DNA of 64,000 nucleotides from Psilocybe azurescens. Taxonomy: Eukaryota > Basidiomycota > Agaricomycetes > Agaricales > Agrocybaceae. The position numbers and the translations under genes are program-made. The notes under the pieces are model-generated. The model saw only the letters and a list, made by a program, of their open reading frames with translations, was not told where the DNA came from and did not search any database. Below are positions 1-10,520 of the stretch, piece after piece (within the stretch, counting starts at the first letter, position 1; each line of letters begins with the position of its first letter). The stretch lies in assembly GCA_023853785.1 (NCBI GenBank), contig JAJIRX010000871.1, positions 372,001 through 436,000 of the forward strand. Direction: 5' to 3'.

Positions 1-1115
1 TTCAAGGAGGCCTTTTGTATCCTTGTCCCTACCGGTTCGTCTTGAAATTAGGCTCAGACTTTACCAATGACTATTAACCAACGTCAGAATATGAGAATGA
101 CGGGGAATTGAGCTTGAGGAAGCCCCGCCGGCGTTCGAACCAGTATACCAGCACCGAAGAACGCTGGAGTAATTACATCGATCGAATTAGGTGGGACTAA
201 AGAGAGTAAGGCCCTTACACTGAATACACAATCTATGATTCTCCATACTGATTCTCGAACGAATGTGCAGATGAACAGGGTAGGTAGATCCTTGAAACAT
301 CAGCGCAGTAGCTACACACTGAAGCCGGTGGCGCAAGGGGGAAACCTGGACGGTGTGCTCAGGACGAACGCAACCACACAACGAGAGGGCAAGGACTATC
401 CCTCTCCTCCAGCTCACTATCGGTGCAGGGGAAAGGAGCCATCGAGGGGATTCCGCAGTAGTTCGGTTATACGGAACGATGGGGTATTCAATGGGCGGGA
501 TAAGGTCAGTGGGGTGTTGGCGAAGATCGAGACATTGAGAAATTGGGATATATCGGCAGAAGCAGCAATAGAATTGGTTCAGCCAACCCATAAGCAGTAG
601 AGGCAAGCTGGTTTAATCATTAGAATGTATTAATGGCACGGCATTAAGTCAACTTACATGAACTCAACATGAATTTCAACCAGTAGGTCAACAGTGAGTG
701 GATAATCTCCCACCCCTGCGCGAGCTTGGTGTTCTTAGAGGATAGTAACAGAAAGGGTGATGGTATTGGTTCTGGTGATGAAGTTGATGCGATAGCGAGT
801 CTCGAAGTACATTACGTGAGCAATTATCACATAATCATTTTCCCATCTCCCTAACTGCGGACTGCAACATTGAACAAAGCCGTCGCCGTCAAATCGTCCG
901 TCATGTCAGGGTAACTTGGCATTTAATTTGCTACGCTGTCCATTGTCGGTTTGCTCTCTCAACATGTGTATGGGCCTATGATATCAAAGTATATTATGAA
1001 TCCACTGTCCGATCTCTTTTATCTCTACTCCTGCTCCTCCTGTCCTTGATTCTGGTCATACTTATACGTGCCGTTGCCGAGTTTAACTTCCAAATACCTA
1101 GCCGAGACAAACACA
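1..1115. other. no supported gene; 3' flank of the P450
   Basis: I see no convincing gene here. Two overlapping open frames on opposite strands (about 187-606) show no recognisable domain and neither has an obvious splice partner. Roughly 825-1115 is the 3' flank of the P450 gene; it is also present, diverged, beside the inverted P450 copy near 17.4-17.6 kb, so the duplication took downstream non-coding DNA with it. Confidence 0.5.
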
Positions 1116-3317
1116 TTAGAATCGAGACGCAGATTTGAGACGCTCCTGATTGCGAGGCACGAATCGGCACTGGAAAGGTTCCGGATGTCTGCATAGTCCC
1201 AAGGTCGTAGTGAGTGAGATGCGGTTTGAATTGTGAATTATAAGAAGAGGGCATCAGGCGAATGAATGAATTACCTGAAAAATCCTGTTGTAAACGCCGC
1301 TGGTATGTCAATACATTTCCCATCCTTATCAACAGGCAGTTCGATGTTGAACGCGGACACAAGAGCCACCCCTGCAATCCATACCGTCGACTGAGCAAGG
1401 TGGATTCCAGGGCTACATAACATAATGCCACACGTCAGCTAGTGCATAAGATTGGCAGGCGACTCATGGAAAGACTTGTCCAACATGATGTGTTCAAAAA
1501 CATACTTACCAAACGCGACGACCATACCCGAATGCTGCTTTGCGGGGATCACGAACCGTATCGTCGGGCTTCCCGTCAGGACCGAGATATCGTTCTGGAC
1601 GGAACTCAGAGGGATTTGGATACTCAGAGGGATCGTTCAGTACAGTCCTGGAAACATGACAGTCTGTAAGTCGTCTACCACACGCATATATCATAAATAT
1701 ACCGTCCGTACCAATTATTAGCGAAGACCAAAGCATTCTTAGGTATAGTATACTCGCGGTAAACATCATCCTTGATAAGTCGATGAGCAATAGCAAGGGG
1801 TGCAATCTGGCCCCATCGAAAGAGTTCCTTAAAGCATGCGCTGAGATACGGCAAGGAGTCGTTATCTTCGTCGTAATCCGGGATACGGCCTTTACTCGTG
1901 AATTCATCCAGCTCAGCTTGGACTTTACGTTGAACCTCGGGATACTTGACCATAGCCAAAATAAATGCTGACACAGCACCGACAGTCTGAATTTAGATAA
2001 ATGTATCAGTGATCGGGTTTGTCGCTGGAGAGTTTATTTACCGTATCACCGCCACCTAGACCAAAAATAATCAATTAGCGCCCTGTACTTTAATTGCCGA
2101 CGAGATGTTATTTTTACTTACCGACATTGACTTGTGTGGCCGTATTCTTGATCACACGTTCCTGGTGCTCGAGATCGCCATTAGGATCCATAGCCTGGAG
2201 GCGAGCCGATGCGTATGAGGGTCGGGTCAAACCTTGAGCCTTGAGAATAACTGTCAATTTAATCTGCCCGATAATTCACAAGGTAATATGGAGTATGACT
2301 TACAGAGAGTTTTTTCATTCTTTCATATGGCATATTCACCATATGGTCGGCGCCTTCCTTCCACACCTTTGCGTTGCGCTTGAATTCAGCTCCAGGAAGC
2401 CAGGAAGGAATATATTTAACTGAGAGACACTCAAATGTCAGTGACTGACGCCTTGAAAGTTGAGATTACAGTAAAATTGCACTCACGGAAAGGGAATGTG
2501 TCGACCCAGAAACTTCCCGGCACTGATGCAACGGCGAGTCCTTCGTTTGCTAGCTCAGACGCTGCAATCCAGGGATCATCCTCGGCCAGATCGATTCCAT
2601 ATCCAATATCCAGAGCCATAGACGCTATCTGACTGTATCATACTCGATAGTCAAGCATCTATTCATCTCTTCCCAAATAGAGGTCACTCACTGCCGGATG
2701 TGGTGTGACCAACGATCTGGCTTGTCTGTCAGCTGCCGGACAAGCTGATTGGCAGCTTTCACTTGAGCGTGGCGGAATTGCCTTATATTTTTCTCGGTGA
2801 ACTCCTTGGCGAACATGCGTCTTTCTTCACGCCATCTCTCGCCGTAGGGTATGAATCCAAAATCGAATTCCCATCCCATGAGCTCGTTCACCATCGTGCT
2901 CTCGAGTCTGACGCGTTCTTATCAACAAGAAGTCATCCGTATGAGAGTAACGACTTACCGACCGGAGTACAGGGACCCCCGCTTTTCCAACAAGTCGGTT
3001 ATAGCCTCTAATGAGTTCAGAATAATCATGTCCGTTCCTCCAGCATCGACGTAGATGATGTCGGTTTCTGCCAAAGTCGATTAAACGTTGGCCAAAGCAT
3101 ACCATGCTGACTTACGATATTCCTGTCCCCATTGCAAAAACGTCAACCATGGAGACTCTGAAGGCATATCAAACATATTCCCAATGAATGGGATAGGTAT
3201 GCCAGGCGGTCCAGGGGGTAAGCTTGAGCGCTTTATCCTGCGAGCGTTGGTGTAGTATACGCATCCTGCTATGAGGAGCGAGAGTACTATGGTGATCATG
3301 GTGGTGAGAGGTGCCAT
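1116..3317 (-). CDS. cytochrome P450 monooxygenase, OrdA-like (CYP2-clan type), intact, many exons
   Basis: Haem-thiolate monooxygenase, probably ER-anchored, oxidising an unknown small molecule. The ATG at 3317 starts a hydrophobic anchor (MAPLTTMITIVLSLLIAGCV) followed by the proline hinge SLPPGPPGIPIPFIGN. After splicing the protein is about 500 residues and carries the family landmarks: YGERWREERRMF in the C-helix region, the I-helix GGGDTTVGA (partly on a 14-nt exon, 2042-2055), the ExxR motif KELFRW, the meander FRPERYL, and the haem loop FGYGRRVCPG. The haem loop is split by an intron just before the cysteine codon (donor near 1508). The last exon ends RLKSASRF with stop at 1116-1118. 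About ten GT-AG introns of 45-75 nt join in frame; I found no break. Similar Agaricomycete proteins are usually annotated as O-methylsterigmatocystin oxidoreductase-like, which is a homology label and not a substrate. It was divergent to the MFS gene now starting at 10521. Confidence 0.9.
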
Positions 3318-5227
3318 GGTTTTCACAGGACGTTTCTTTTAACCCGGAACGAGAGGCGCATAGACATAGAATATCAATTATTTGGCCTATTTAAGCCCAC
3401 ACTCGATTTCTCAAAATAAAAATCCGCCGAAGAACCTATTTGGACCCCCAGTCATCCGCGGATCTGAACGGCGTCCCTCAGGCGGGAGCGCCACGGTTGC
3501 ATCAGTCATCAGACTTCCATATCGGACCTCTGGCATCTGCTACATGTTTGGGTGGGTTGCTTGCTAGGTTAGGACGGCTGTCGGTTGGGCACCGGTATGT
3601 AACACGAATTCTATGCTCCCTTGCTAATAAGTATATACACCAGTACGATAATATCGGCTTACTCGGACTTTTTTTTCGGCCAGAAGTTGGTCAACTTGAG
3701 TATGCTCGTTCGTCCAGTAATGTGCGTGGTGCGTAACGTACGCCCCACGATTCACTGCGGTCATCATTCACCTGTTCACCTGTCCCGATTATCCACTGGC
3801 TTCGAACCTGTCTCTAGCGAAGCGTCCCTACTCCATCGCCTATGCTCTGCATCGAACCAAACTGCATGCTGCCGTGACTTTCGCCGCTCTCGTCTTACTT
3901 CAACGACCAAAGGTACGCTTCCAAATATCGATTGCTACATACTGATCTTCTCAAAATTATCTTCAGAGAGAACTGATGGCTCCAGGAATCGATCCTGATG
4001 TGTATAAAGCTGTCGCGATACAGAAAAGTATCTACAACATTATCAATAGACACCGGCTCAGAGACACGTGGATAACCGGACACTCATATCTCTTGGTATA
4101 TAATATCTAACCATGGTCCCCCTTGATTTCTGATCATTCTGTGCTTCCATTTCTGAATTGTTGAAATGTCCTGGGAAAAGCCCTGAAAACTGTCGCATAT
4201 GGTGCAAAATGCTCAATTTCATTATTGCAGCCAAAATACAAACTTTCTCAAAAAAAAAACCGATTTGGCCACTGCTGAAATAGGTGGTGACTATGTCGGG
4301 GGCACCATACGTATCTCTTTTTTTTCAATCTTTTTATACTCTTCCACTGCACAGTACAATGTGCATACAGGGTCCGCTATGTAATAACGCCAGTGTTCGA
4401 CTGACAATACATACTTAAAGCTGCTCGCGCAGTGCGCAATGGTTCAATGAAGGAGGCCTGCTGTGTAAAACCCCAGTGGATGTGTGGTTACTAACTATTT
4501 GATCGAGTTAGAGTTATGCAGCGATCAAAGTTATAACTAAGTTATAACTAGTTACTAATAGTATTGATGATATAGACTAAACTGTTGCCCTCTGGATCAA
4601 TGCACCGGCCCACAACCCGGTGGCTATGTGATAACCCATCATCAAAGTTAGTGATAACTCATAACTATGTAGTTAGTAACTCGCCACAACTATCGGCGAG
4701 TTATATAACTGCGGTGTAACTCGCATATCACTGTAATACCCCCGCCAAACGGTTCGAAAAGCTCCATTTGAACAGACTCGTTTTCGGAGTGAAAGACGGT
4801 TGTAACGGATCGGTTATCGCTACGCGTGCCGTTTCCTATTTGTCATATGATTTCTCCAAATTCCTCATTTCCTGTGCCTAGCCTGGACTCCTCTAATCCT
4901 TTAGTATACAACCTTTCTGCTGCAGGTGTTCCTTACTTCAACTGTTTCACTCATTTCCATATTCCTTTACTTCATTCATTATTTCCATTAAGACTCCTCG
5001 AGTATCTATATAAACCCTATTAAGCTCTACTTGTACGAGTCCCCAGTGAATTCTTAAACGTAAAACCCGTCTTTCGAATTCCTCTCTGTGCCGATTCGCA
5101 ACACTAGCCACTTACTCAGCCACTGTGTCAGCCAATCGTTACAGCGGTCGCGCTCCACGATGCGAGTACATTACAGCTCTACTTATCTATCTTGAACCAT
5201 CGCGTTGACCTGGAGGGTGTTTAGTAT
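3318..5227. promoter_or_regulatory. former shared promoter region of the P450 and the MFS transporter
   Basis: This AT-rich intergenic DNA has no recognisable gene. Before the retrotransposon inserted at 5228 it lay between the divergent start codons of the P450 (3317) and the MFS transporter (10521). A TATA-like TATATAAA at 5007-5014 lies about 210 bp before the insertion point in the direction of the transporter and could be its original core promoter. The role is inferred from position and a short motif only. Confidence 0.4.
4487..4680. repeat. imperfect inverted repeat around an AT-rich centre
   Basis: GTTACTAACTA at 4487-4497 is perfectly inverted as TAGTTAGTAAC at 4670-4680. The centre contains further GTTATAACTA-type near-palindromes. 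It could be a decayed MITE or a cruciform-prone promoter segment. I see no clear target-site duplication. Confidence 0.35.
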
Positions 5228-5990
5228 TGTAGAACATCCGTTCTGTCTCAGCACGGAAAGCGGCATAACGGCTTCAAAGGGAAGATCAATCACACCAAAG
5301 GCGAACAATTCAAATAGCCCGACATCGTTCGAAACCGCCCTAAACGTCGTCCCAGTACAAAAATAGATCAACGACTCATCGACTCGATCATATCACATCC
5401 GCATCCACATCGAATCAAATTCACATATCTCTATCCGTACTTCCACACGAATCCAGAGGCCCAGGAAAAGAAAAGCGGAATAGCCGACAAGCTATTACTT
5501 TAGCCAGGCGCTCAACGGACCTACAACCAATCGCTTCAAACGCTTGGAAACATACCAAGTATATAAAATTTAGCGTAGGGAAACATATTTAAGTAGCGTA
5601 CAATTATTTGGTAAGAGGTCGGTTTTTGACCTCAGCAAAAATCACAACTTGCTTCTTATACACCTACTTGCTCTGAAAACAAAAACCCCAAAACTAAATT
5701 CATCCGAAATTCGTACGTCGATATCGTCGAAGTTTACCTCACGTCGCAAACCGCTCACATACTCGTCGTTATCCGTCTTTCCACGTCCGCTTTCCGTCTC
5801 GCATCAACGTTCTGTCGCCTCCGGTTTCAAGGCTTCTCGATCACGCTGGTCATCGTGGAAATATAGGCACTCATTAACCCTTCGCCTGCTGAACATATAA
5901 CCTCAGCAAACGAACCGTTGGCTGTTAAAACAGTCACACCTACAAGGGAGAATACTCCGTCCTAAAGAGGACAGTTTAACTCAATCTTCA
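5228..5990 (+). repeat. 5' LTR
   Basis: 763 bp with TG...CA ends, near-identical to 9743-10505. It contains a TATA-like TATATAAAA at 5560-5568 and a CCAAT element shortly upstream, consistent with an internal promoter. Small differences from the 3' LTR include a one-base indel in CCC/CC, a two-base indel in a CGTCG tract, and changes near 5814-5835. Confidence 0.92.
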
Positions 5991-5992
5991 AC

Positions 5993-6009
5993 TGGAGCCC
6001 ACCGCGAGG
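5993..6009 (+). other. putative primer-binding site
   Basis: TGGAGCCCACCGCGAGG begins two bases after the 5' LTR, the expected place for a tRNA primer site. It begins with TGG, complementary to a tRNA CCA end, and the next bases would pair with an acceptor and T-stem. I cannot name the tRNA from memory. Confidence 0.5.
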
Positions 6010-6332
6010 GGGTTCTATTGTGTGTCTTAAAAACTCTACCGTGTCCCGTGAGACCTACACTACAAAACTGCTTCCCGATACACGCCCGTATCATCCGTAT
6101 CATAGGCCCGAAAAGCGTGTTCGTTTTACTTCACCACTCGTTCAAAACCAAACCGCATCAGTAAGAACTTCACTGGACGCCTCAACATCTGGTGTCACGG
6201 AATACTTCTCGTATTCAGATTCATCGTATTCCTTAGAATCTCGTTCGCCATCCCCGCCCTCGTTTCATACCAGTCGTTAACTGGAATACGTCGATCAATT
6301 ATCATCATCCAAAAACTATTTCACCAACCAAA

Positions 6333-8402
6333 ATGTCTACCATGCCAGGAAGGAATCATCACTCCGCACCAAAGTTTGACAGAGCACCAGCTTCTTTGGT
6401 TAGGTTCCTTGACGAGGTACACCGTCTAGCTACGAACTGCACGTTAACTGAACAGGAGACCATCGATCATGCACTAGCATACGCACCGACGGAAGACTAC
6501 GACCTCTGGGCATTACAGCCTGCAGCAGCAGGAGGTAACTGGGCAGCGTTTAAAGCAGCTATGATCGGGCTGTACCCAGGAGCATCTGGCGACCGAAAAT
6601 ACTCTGTAAATGACCTGCAAAACCTTATCGAAGAACAAGCTTCCGTACCTATGAAAACCCAAAACCAATTCGGAGAATACTATCGGGCGTTCCTAAAAAT
6701 TTCCATGTTCCTAAAGGCAAAAGACCGCCTCACGGACAGGGAAATCAGCAACATGTTCTTTCAAGGGTTTCCTCTCGAATTCAGAAGGGAAGTCCGGCGA
6801 ACAGCTACGTCTTCAAAACCCACAACATCACCCGGACGACCCATGGACCCTCGGCGACATCTCGGAAGCAGCCATATTCGTTCTTTCACGACACCCGTCC
6901 GCGGGAGGGTTCTCCGCAGCTCCGCCCAAAAACGTAACGCCTCCAGATAAACAAGCAATCGTAAAACAAGAAGTCTTCGATGTATCTAGCCTGGGCAAGG
7001 CGTTCAACAATGTAAACCTTGTAGAAGCGGTTGCAATACTCATGCAGAAAATGAACCAAGGTGGAGGGCCAGCGACCCCTACTGCAAATACTCAGCAAAC
7101 GGGACAGAATTACATTCAGCGGAACAACGACTGTACCTTCTGTTCAGAACCGACACACTACATGAACAACTGCGCTTCCCTCATGGATTACCTCAAGAAA
7201 GGTTGGTGCAAGCGGGAGCCACCATCATATCAGGTCTCGCTTCCGGACGGAAGTCGCATATCTGGAAGGACCGCGTTAGGGCGAAATTTGAAAGAAAAGA
7301 TAGATAACTGGAGGCAGCTTAACCCGACGACCCCTGGCGTGCAGTCGGTGTCAGCAAACGTCGTAGAGATCCAAGACACAGGATCAGCTAGCCGAATTGA
7401 AGAAATCTCACGACGGCGCACCAGAAGATGTACGTCCGACCGCTACACAACGGGAGAAGGAGGAACTTGAGATGCTAGAGACTCTAGCACTATCAACGCA
7501 AAAGAAAATAGAGGAGTCTCGTAAAAGAATGGGCACCTCAGCGGCAGCAGGACCGACAACCCGAAGCAAAGGGAAACAGGCAGACATGACAGGACGAAAC
7601 ACCACAACAACGCAAGCATCCACAACTCCAGTACCAGAGCCAGCGGCTGGGGCATCGACCGGGGCTCAGTATCGTTATATGACACCTATCGAAGACCCGA
7701 AAATCGTGGATGCAGTGGTTAAGCGAGGACTGTCTTGACGGTAACGCTTACCACGCAAGAACTTCTGGCAATCGCACCTGAGGTTAGGAAACAAATTAAA
7801 GAGATGATACAGACAAAACGGCTTACCTCGTCGGGATCTGCCTTCAACATGATCACAGCGTCAGCTGAGGCATCGCCGGCGTCAAAACACCACAGCCAAG
7901 GGCGAACCCTTCCGGACAGGAATGACGGATTAGTGGTCGCGAAACACGTCGAGGACCTACGTGCTATCGAGGTACTGCTTGAGGGAAAGTTCACTGTGGA
8001 AGCTCTCATGGACGACGGATGCCAGATTGTCGCACTACGGAGAAACCTATGGGAACGGTTGGGGCTCCCCATCCGATCAGACCACCAAATGCAGATGGTT
8101 TCGGCCAATGCCACAACATCTCGGACCGTGGGGCTTCTGCATGACCTAAAAATAGTCATCGGGGCTATGAATTCTATCTACAAGTTCAGGTGGTCGAGGA
8201 AGCGCCCTACGAAATGCTACTAGGACGACCTTTTCTAACACTGACGCAGGCTAGTGTTCAGCACTTCACAAATGGAGACTCCCATGTCACTCTAGTCGAC
8301 CCGAACACATGTGCTGTCATTACGGTGCCTACTAAAGCGCTAGGGAAAGCAAAGGACGCCAGCGGCCAACTCGGTACTAACGGGTTTTTAGGAATGCGAT
8401 GA
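6333..8402 (+). pseudogene. retrotransposon gag and retropepsin-like region, frameshifted
   Basis: Starting at MSTMPGRNHHSAPKF (6333), successive open segments in shifting frames read as one gag-protease. The capsid-like part runs to about 6805 and continues in another frame through 7395. A CCHC zinc knuckle (CX2CX4HX4C) lies near 7132-7173. Further segments follow at about 7397-7738 and 7735-8160. The protease-like part has ALMDDGC near 8003 (possible DxG active site) and LLGRPF near 8218. At least four frame changes are needed. One lies at GGGG 8161-8164, where a fifth G restores the frame into the LLGRPF segment. Because the LTRs are young, some shifts may be sequence errors. An upstream open frame at 6020-6280 (Ser/Pro-rich) has no clear function. 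Confidence 0.75.
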
Positions 8403-8403
8403 A

Positions 8404-9033
8404 TTGGCCGACGGCCAAGGAGACTCCAACACGGAAGAAGAAAGCCTAGAGAGAGAAAGTATATCAGCGGTTGAAGAATTCGGCGAAAACGACTTGTTTG
8501 ATGAAGGAGGATACGAAGGGGGTACGAGGACATGCCGGGTATGCAGACGGTGTCGGAGTCGGAAGACGAGGGAGAGGGGGACGACGATGACGACTGGTTC
8601 GAGGGAAGAGGGGGGGGACGGTGACGACTTGTTTGAGAAAAAAGGGGAGGAAGACGAAGGGATGTACGAGGACATGCCGGGTATGCAAACGGTGTCGGAA
8701 TCCGAGGACGATGACGACTGCGCCCGACGACGACGACGAATGGGACGATGTCTACGACTACAAGGAACCCACCCGGTTCGACGAATCCGAGGTCGCAGCA
8801 GAATCATTCGCATACAAAAGGTGGAAAACCGCGTCAAACCCGTTGCGACCACGCTTCCTGAGAATTTCAGAATTGTGCGAAAAACACCCAGGAACCCTTT
8901 ACAGGGAATGCCGGAGCTACCGACGAGGCCTCCAGAGTTCACGCCTGGGAAAAGATACACTGAGGAACGTAAACAGGCAATGAAGGTCAATGAAGAGCAA
9001 AGTTTCCATCAGAAGGAGGTTCAGGCGGATTAG
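8404..9033 (+). pseudogene. acidic repeat and pre-RT linker of the retrotransposon
   Basis: This segment encodes an Asp/Glu-rich stretch in which MPGMQTVSESED is encoded twice (about 8530-8570 and 8674-8710), an imperfect duplication about 145 bp apart. It is followed by a basic-proline linker containing LPENFRIVRKTPRNPL and RPPEFTPGKRYTEERKQAM. That linker resembles the stretch just upstream of reverse transcriptase in Agaricomycete Gypsy polyproteins (recalled family knowledge, not searched). The coding trail stops at the stop codon at about 9031, before any RT motif, so pol appears deleted here. Confidence 0.55.
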
Positions 9034-9673
9034 CCACGGGAACGACGGGGATGCCCGCGCGATCAAGAAGATCATCGACCAAGGCAAGGACCCGGTTTGC
9101 CTCGCCGAGGGCATTGTACGGATCAACCAGGAGACGCTGCTGTTGACGAACAATGATTTGGGGCGTCATAATGGTGCAATTCCGCACTGAAGAATGCACG
9201 TTGCTCCAGCGTTGAGGGCATTGAGAAACTTTTCTGCGCAATCCTTGCCTGCAGCTCGGACCACTCGCTCCCCACTCAGATCGACAGCGTTTGAGACAGT
9301 CCAGGAAGAGGCCCACATGCTCGTCATCGAGCGAGCAGACTCGACCAAAGCTCTGGGCGACCGTCTTGGCCCGTATGAATTGATCCAACTCCAATGCAAG
9401 ATGTTTTACCTCGACCTCGGTGATTGCACCCCGCTCCCGCAGCATCCGGATGGCCATGGTTTCAATGAAGCTTTTCAATGCTTCATACTCGGTGTACGAC
9501 AGGTCGCTGAAGATGCTCGTAGTGTGGCACAGTGGGGAGGAAGAGACGGCGCTCGTCAAGGCCTTCATCCCCAGGTTCAGATTGCAGCACGTCATTGAGA
9601 AAATCGGCAATAATTGGTCGATTCGCAGGATCGGCATGGGCGTCAAGGCTTCAAATATCATGGGAGGCGACAT
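8987..9673 (-). CDS. antisense 228-codon ORF inside the retrotransposon, unknown function
   Basis: An uninterrupted ATG-to-stop frame of 228 codons runs opposite to gag, in the place where pol would be expected. It starts MSPPMIFEALTPMPILRID and ends PPSDGNFALH. The middle (about residues 60-130) is rich in helix-forming residues, for example ALELDQFIRAK and DDEHVGLFLDCLKR; no catalytic motif, signal peptide or membrane span is obvious. It could be captured host DNA, an element-encoded accessory antisense gene, or chance. I do not recognise the family. Confidence 0.4.
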   Translation of the reverse strand: MSPPMIFEALTPMPILRIDQLLPIFSMTCCNLNLGMKALTSAVSSSPLCHTTSIFSDLSYTEYEALKSFIETMAIRMLRERGAITEVEVKHLALELDQFIRAKTVAQSFGRVCSLDDEHVGLFLDCLKRCRSEWGASGPSCRQGLRRKVSQCPQRWSNVHSSVRNCTIMTPQIIVRQQQRLLVDPYNALGEANRVLALVDDLLDRAGIPVVPVANPPEPPSDGNFALH

Positions 9674-9742
9674 CTCACAACAGTTTTCGAAGGCGATATC
9701 TCGCTATTGACTGGGAAGTCAATGTTTATAGTGTCTGGGTGG

Positions 9743-10505
9743 TGTAGAACATCCGTTCTGTCTCAGCACGGAAAGCGGCATAACGGCTTCAAAGGGAAGA
9801 TCAATCACACCAAAGGCGAACAATTCAAATAGCCCGACATCGTTCGAAACCGCCTAAACGTCGTCCCAGTACAAAAATAGATCAACGACTCATCGACTCG
9901 ATCATATCACATCCGCATCCACATCGAATCAAATTCACATATCTCTATCCGTACTTCCACACGAATCCAGAGGCCCAGGAAAAGAAAAGCGGAATAGCCG
10001 ACAAGCTATTACTTTAGCCAGGCGCTCAACGGACCTACAACCAATCGCTTCAAACGCTTGGAAACATACCAAGTATATAAAATTTAGCGTAGGGAAACAT
10101 ATTTAAGTAGCGTACAATTATTTGGTAAGAGGTCGGTTTTTGACCTCAGCAAAAATCACAACTTGCTTCTTATACACCTACTTGCTCTGAAAACAAAAAC
10201 CCCAAAACTAAATTCATCCGAAATTCGTACGTCGTCGTATCGTCGAAGTTTACCTCACGTCGCAAACCGCTCACATACTCGTCGTTATCCGTCTTTCCAC
10301 GTCCGCTTTCCGTCTCGCATCAACGTTCCGTCGCCTCCGGTTTCGCGCTTCTCGATCACGCTGGTCATCGTGGAAATATAGGCACTCATTAACCCTTCGC
10401 CTGCTGAACATATAACCTCAGCAAACGAACCGTTGGCTGTTAAAACAGTCACACCTACAAGGGAGAATACTCCGTCCTAAAGAGGACAGTTTAACTCAAT
10501 CTTCA
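9743..10505 (+). repeat. 3' LTR, now abutting the MFS gene
   Basis: 763 bp copy of the 5' LTR with the same TG...CA ends, followed by the GTAT duplication. Its last base is 15 bp before the MFS start codon, so it now supplies most of the proximal upstream DNA of that gene. Confidence 0.92.
10074..10082 (+). promoter_or_regulatory. TATA-like element in the 3' LTR
   Basis: TATATAAAA lies about 440 bp upstream of the MFS start codon, with CCAAT at about 10041-10045. In a retrotransposon LTR this would drive element transcription; in the 3' copy, read-out would run into the transporter. Function is inferred. Confidence 0.4.
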
Positions 10506-10520
10506 GTATCATTTTTCACC

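Larger units (their letters stand above)
5228..10505 (+). mobile_element. non-autonomous Ty3/Gypsy-like LTR retrotransposon with GTAT target-site duplication
   Basis: Two 763-bp LTRs (5228-5990 and 9743-10505) begin TGTAGAACAT and end AATCTTCA. The insertion is flanked by direct GTAT copies (5224-5227 and 10506-10509). Inside are a putative primer-binding site, a gag region with a CCHC knuckle, a retropepsin-like region, and a linker of the type found just before reverse transcriptase. There is no reverse transcriptase, RNase H or integrase in about 3.75 kb of internal DNA. The LTRs differ only at about four small sites, so insertion looks recent. Orientation follows gag. A member lacking pol would need enzymes from a relative in trans. 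Confidence 0.9.

Noticed and set aside
120..150. tRNA B-box-like GGTTCGAACGCC on the minus strand
   Set aside because: No A box, no pairable acceptor or T-stem; chance match.
187..606. Overlapping 139- and 121-codon frames on opposite strands
   Set aside because: No domain, no splice partners, mutually overlapping; likely chance.
5649..5900. Ser-rich frame in the 5' LTR and its copy near 10163
   Set aside because: Lies inside LTR non-coding sequence and is not preserved between the two LTRs because of indels.
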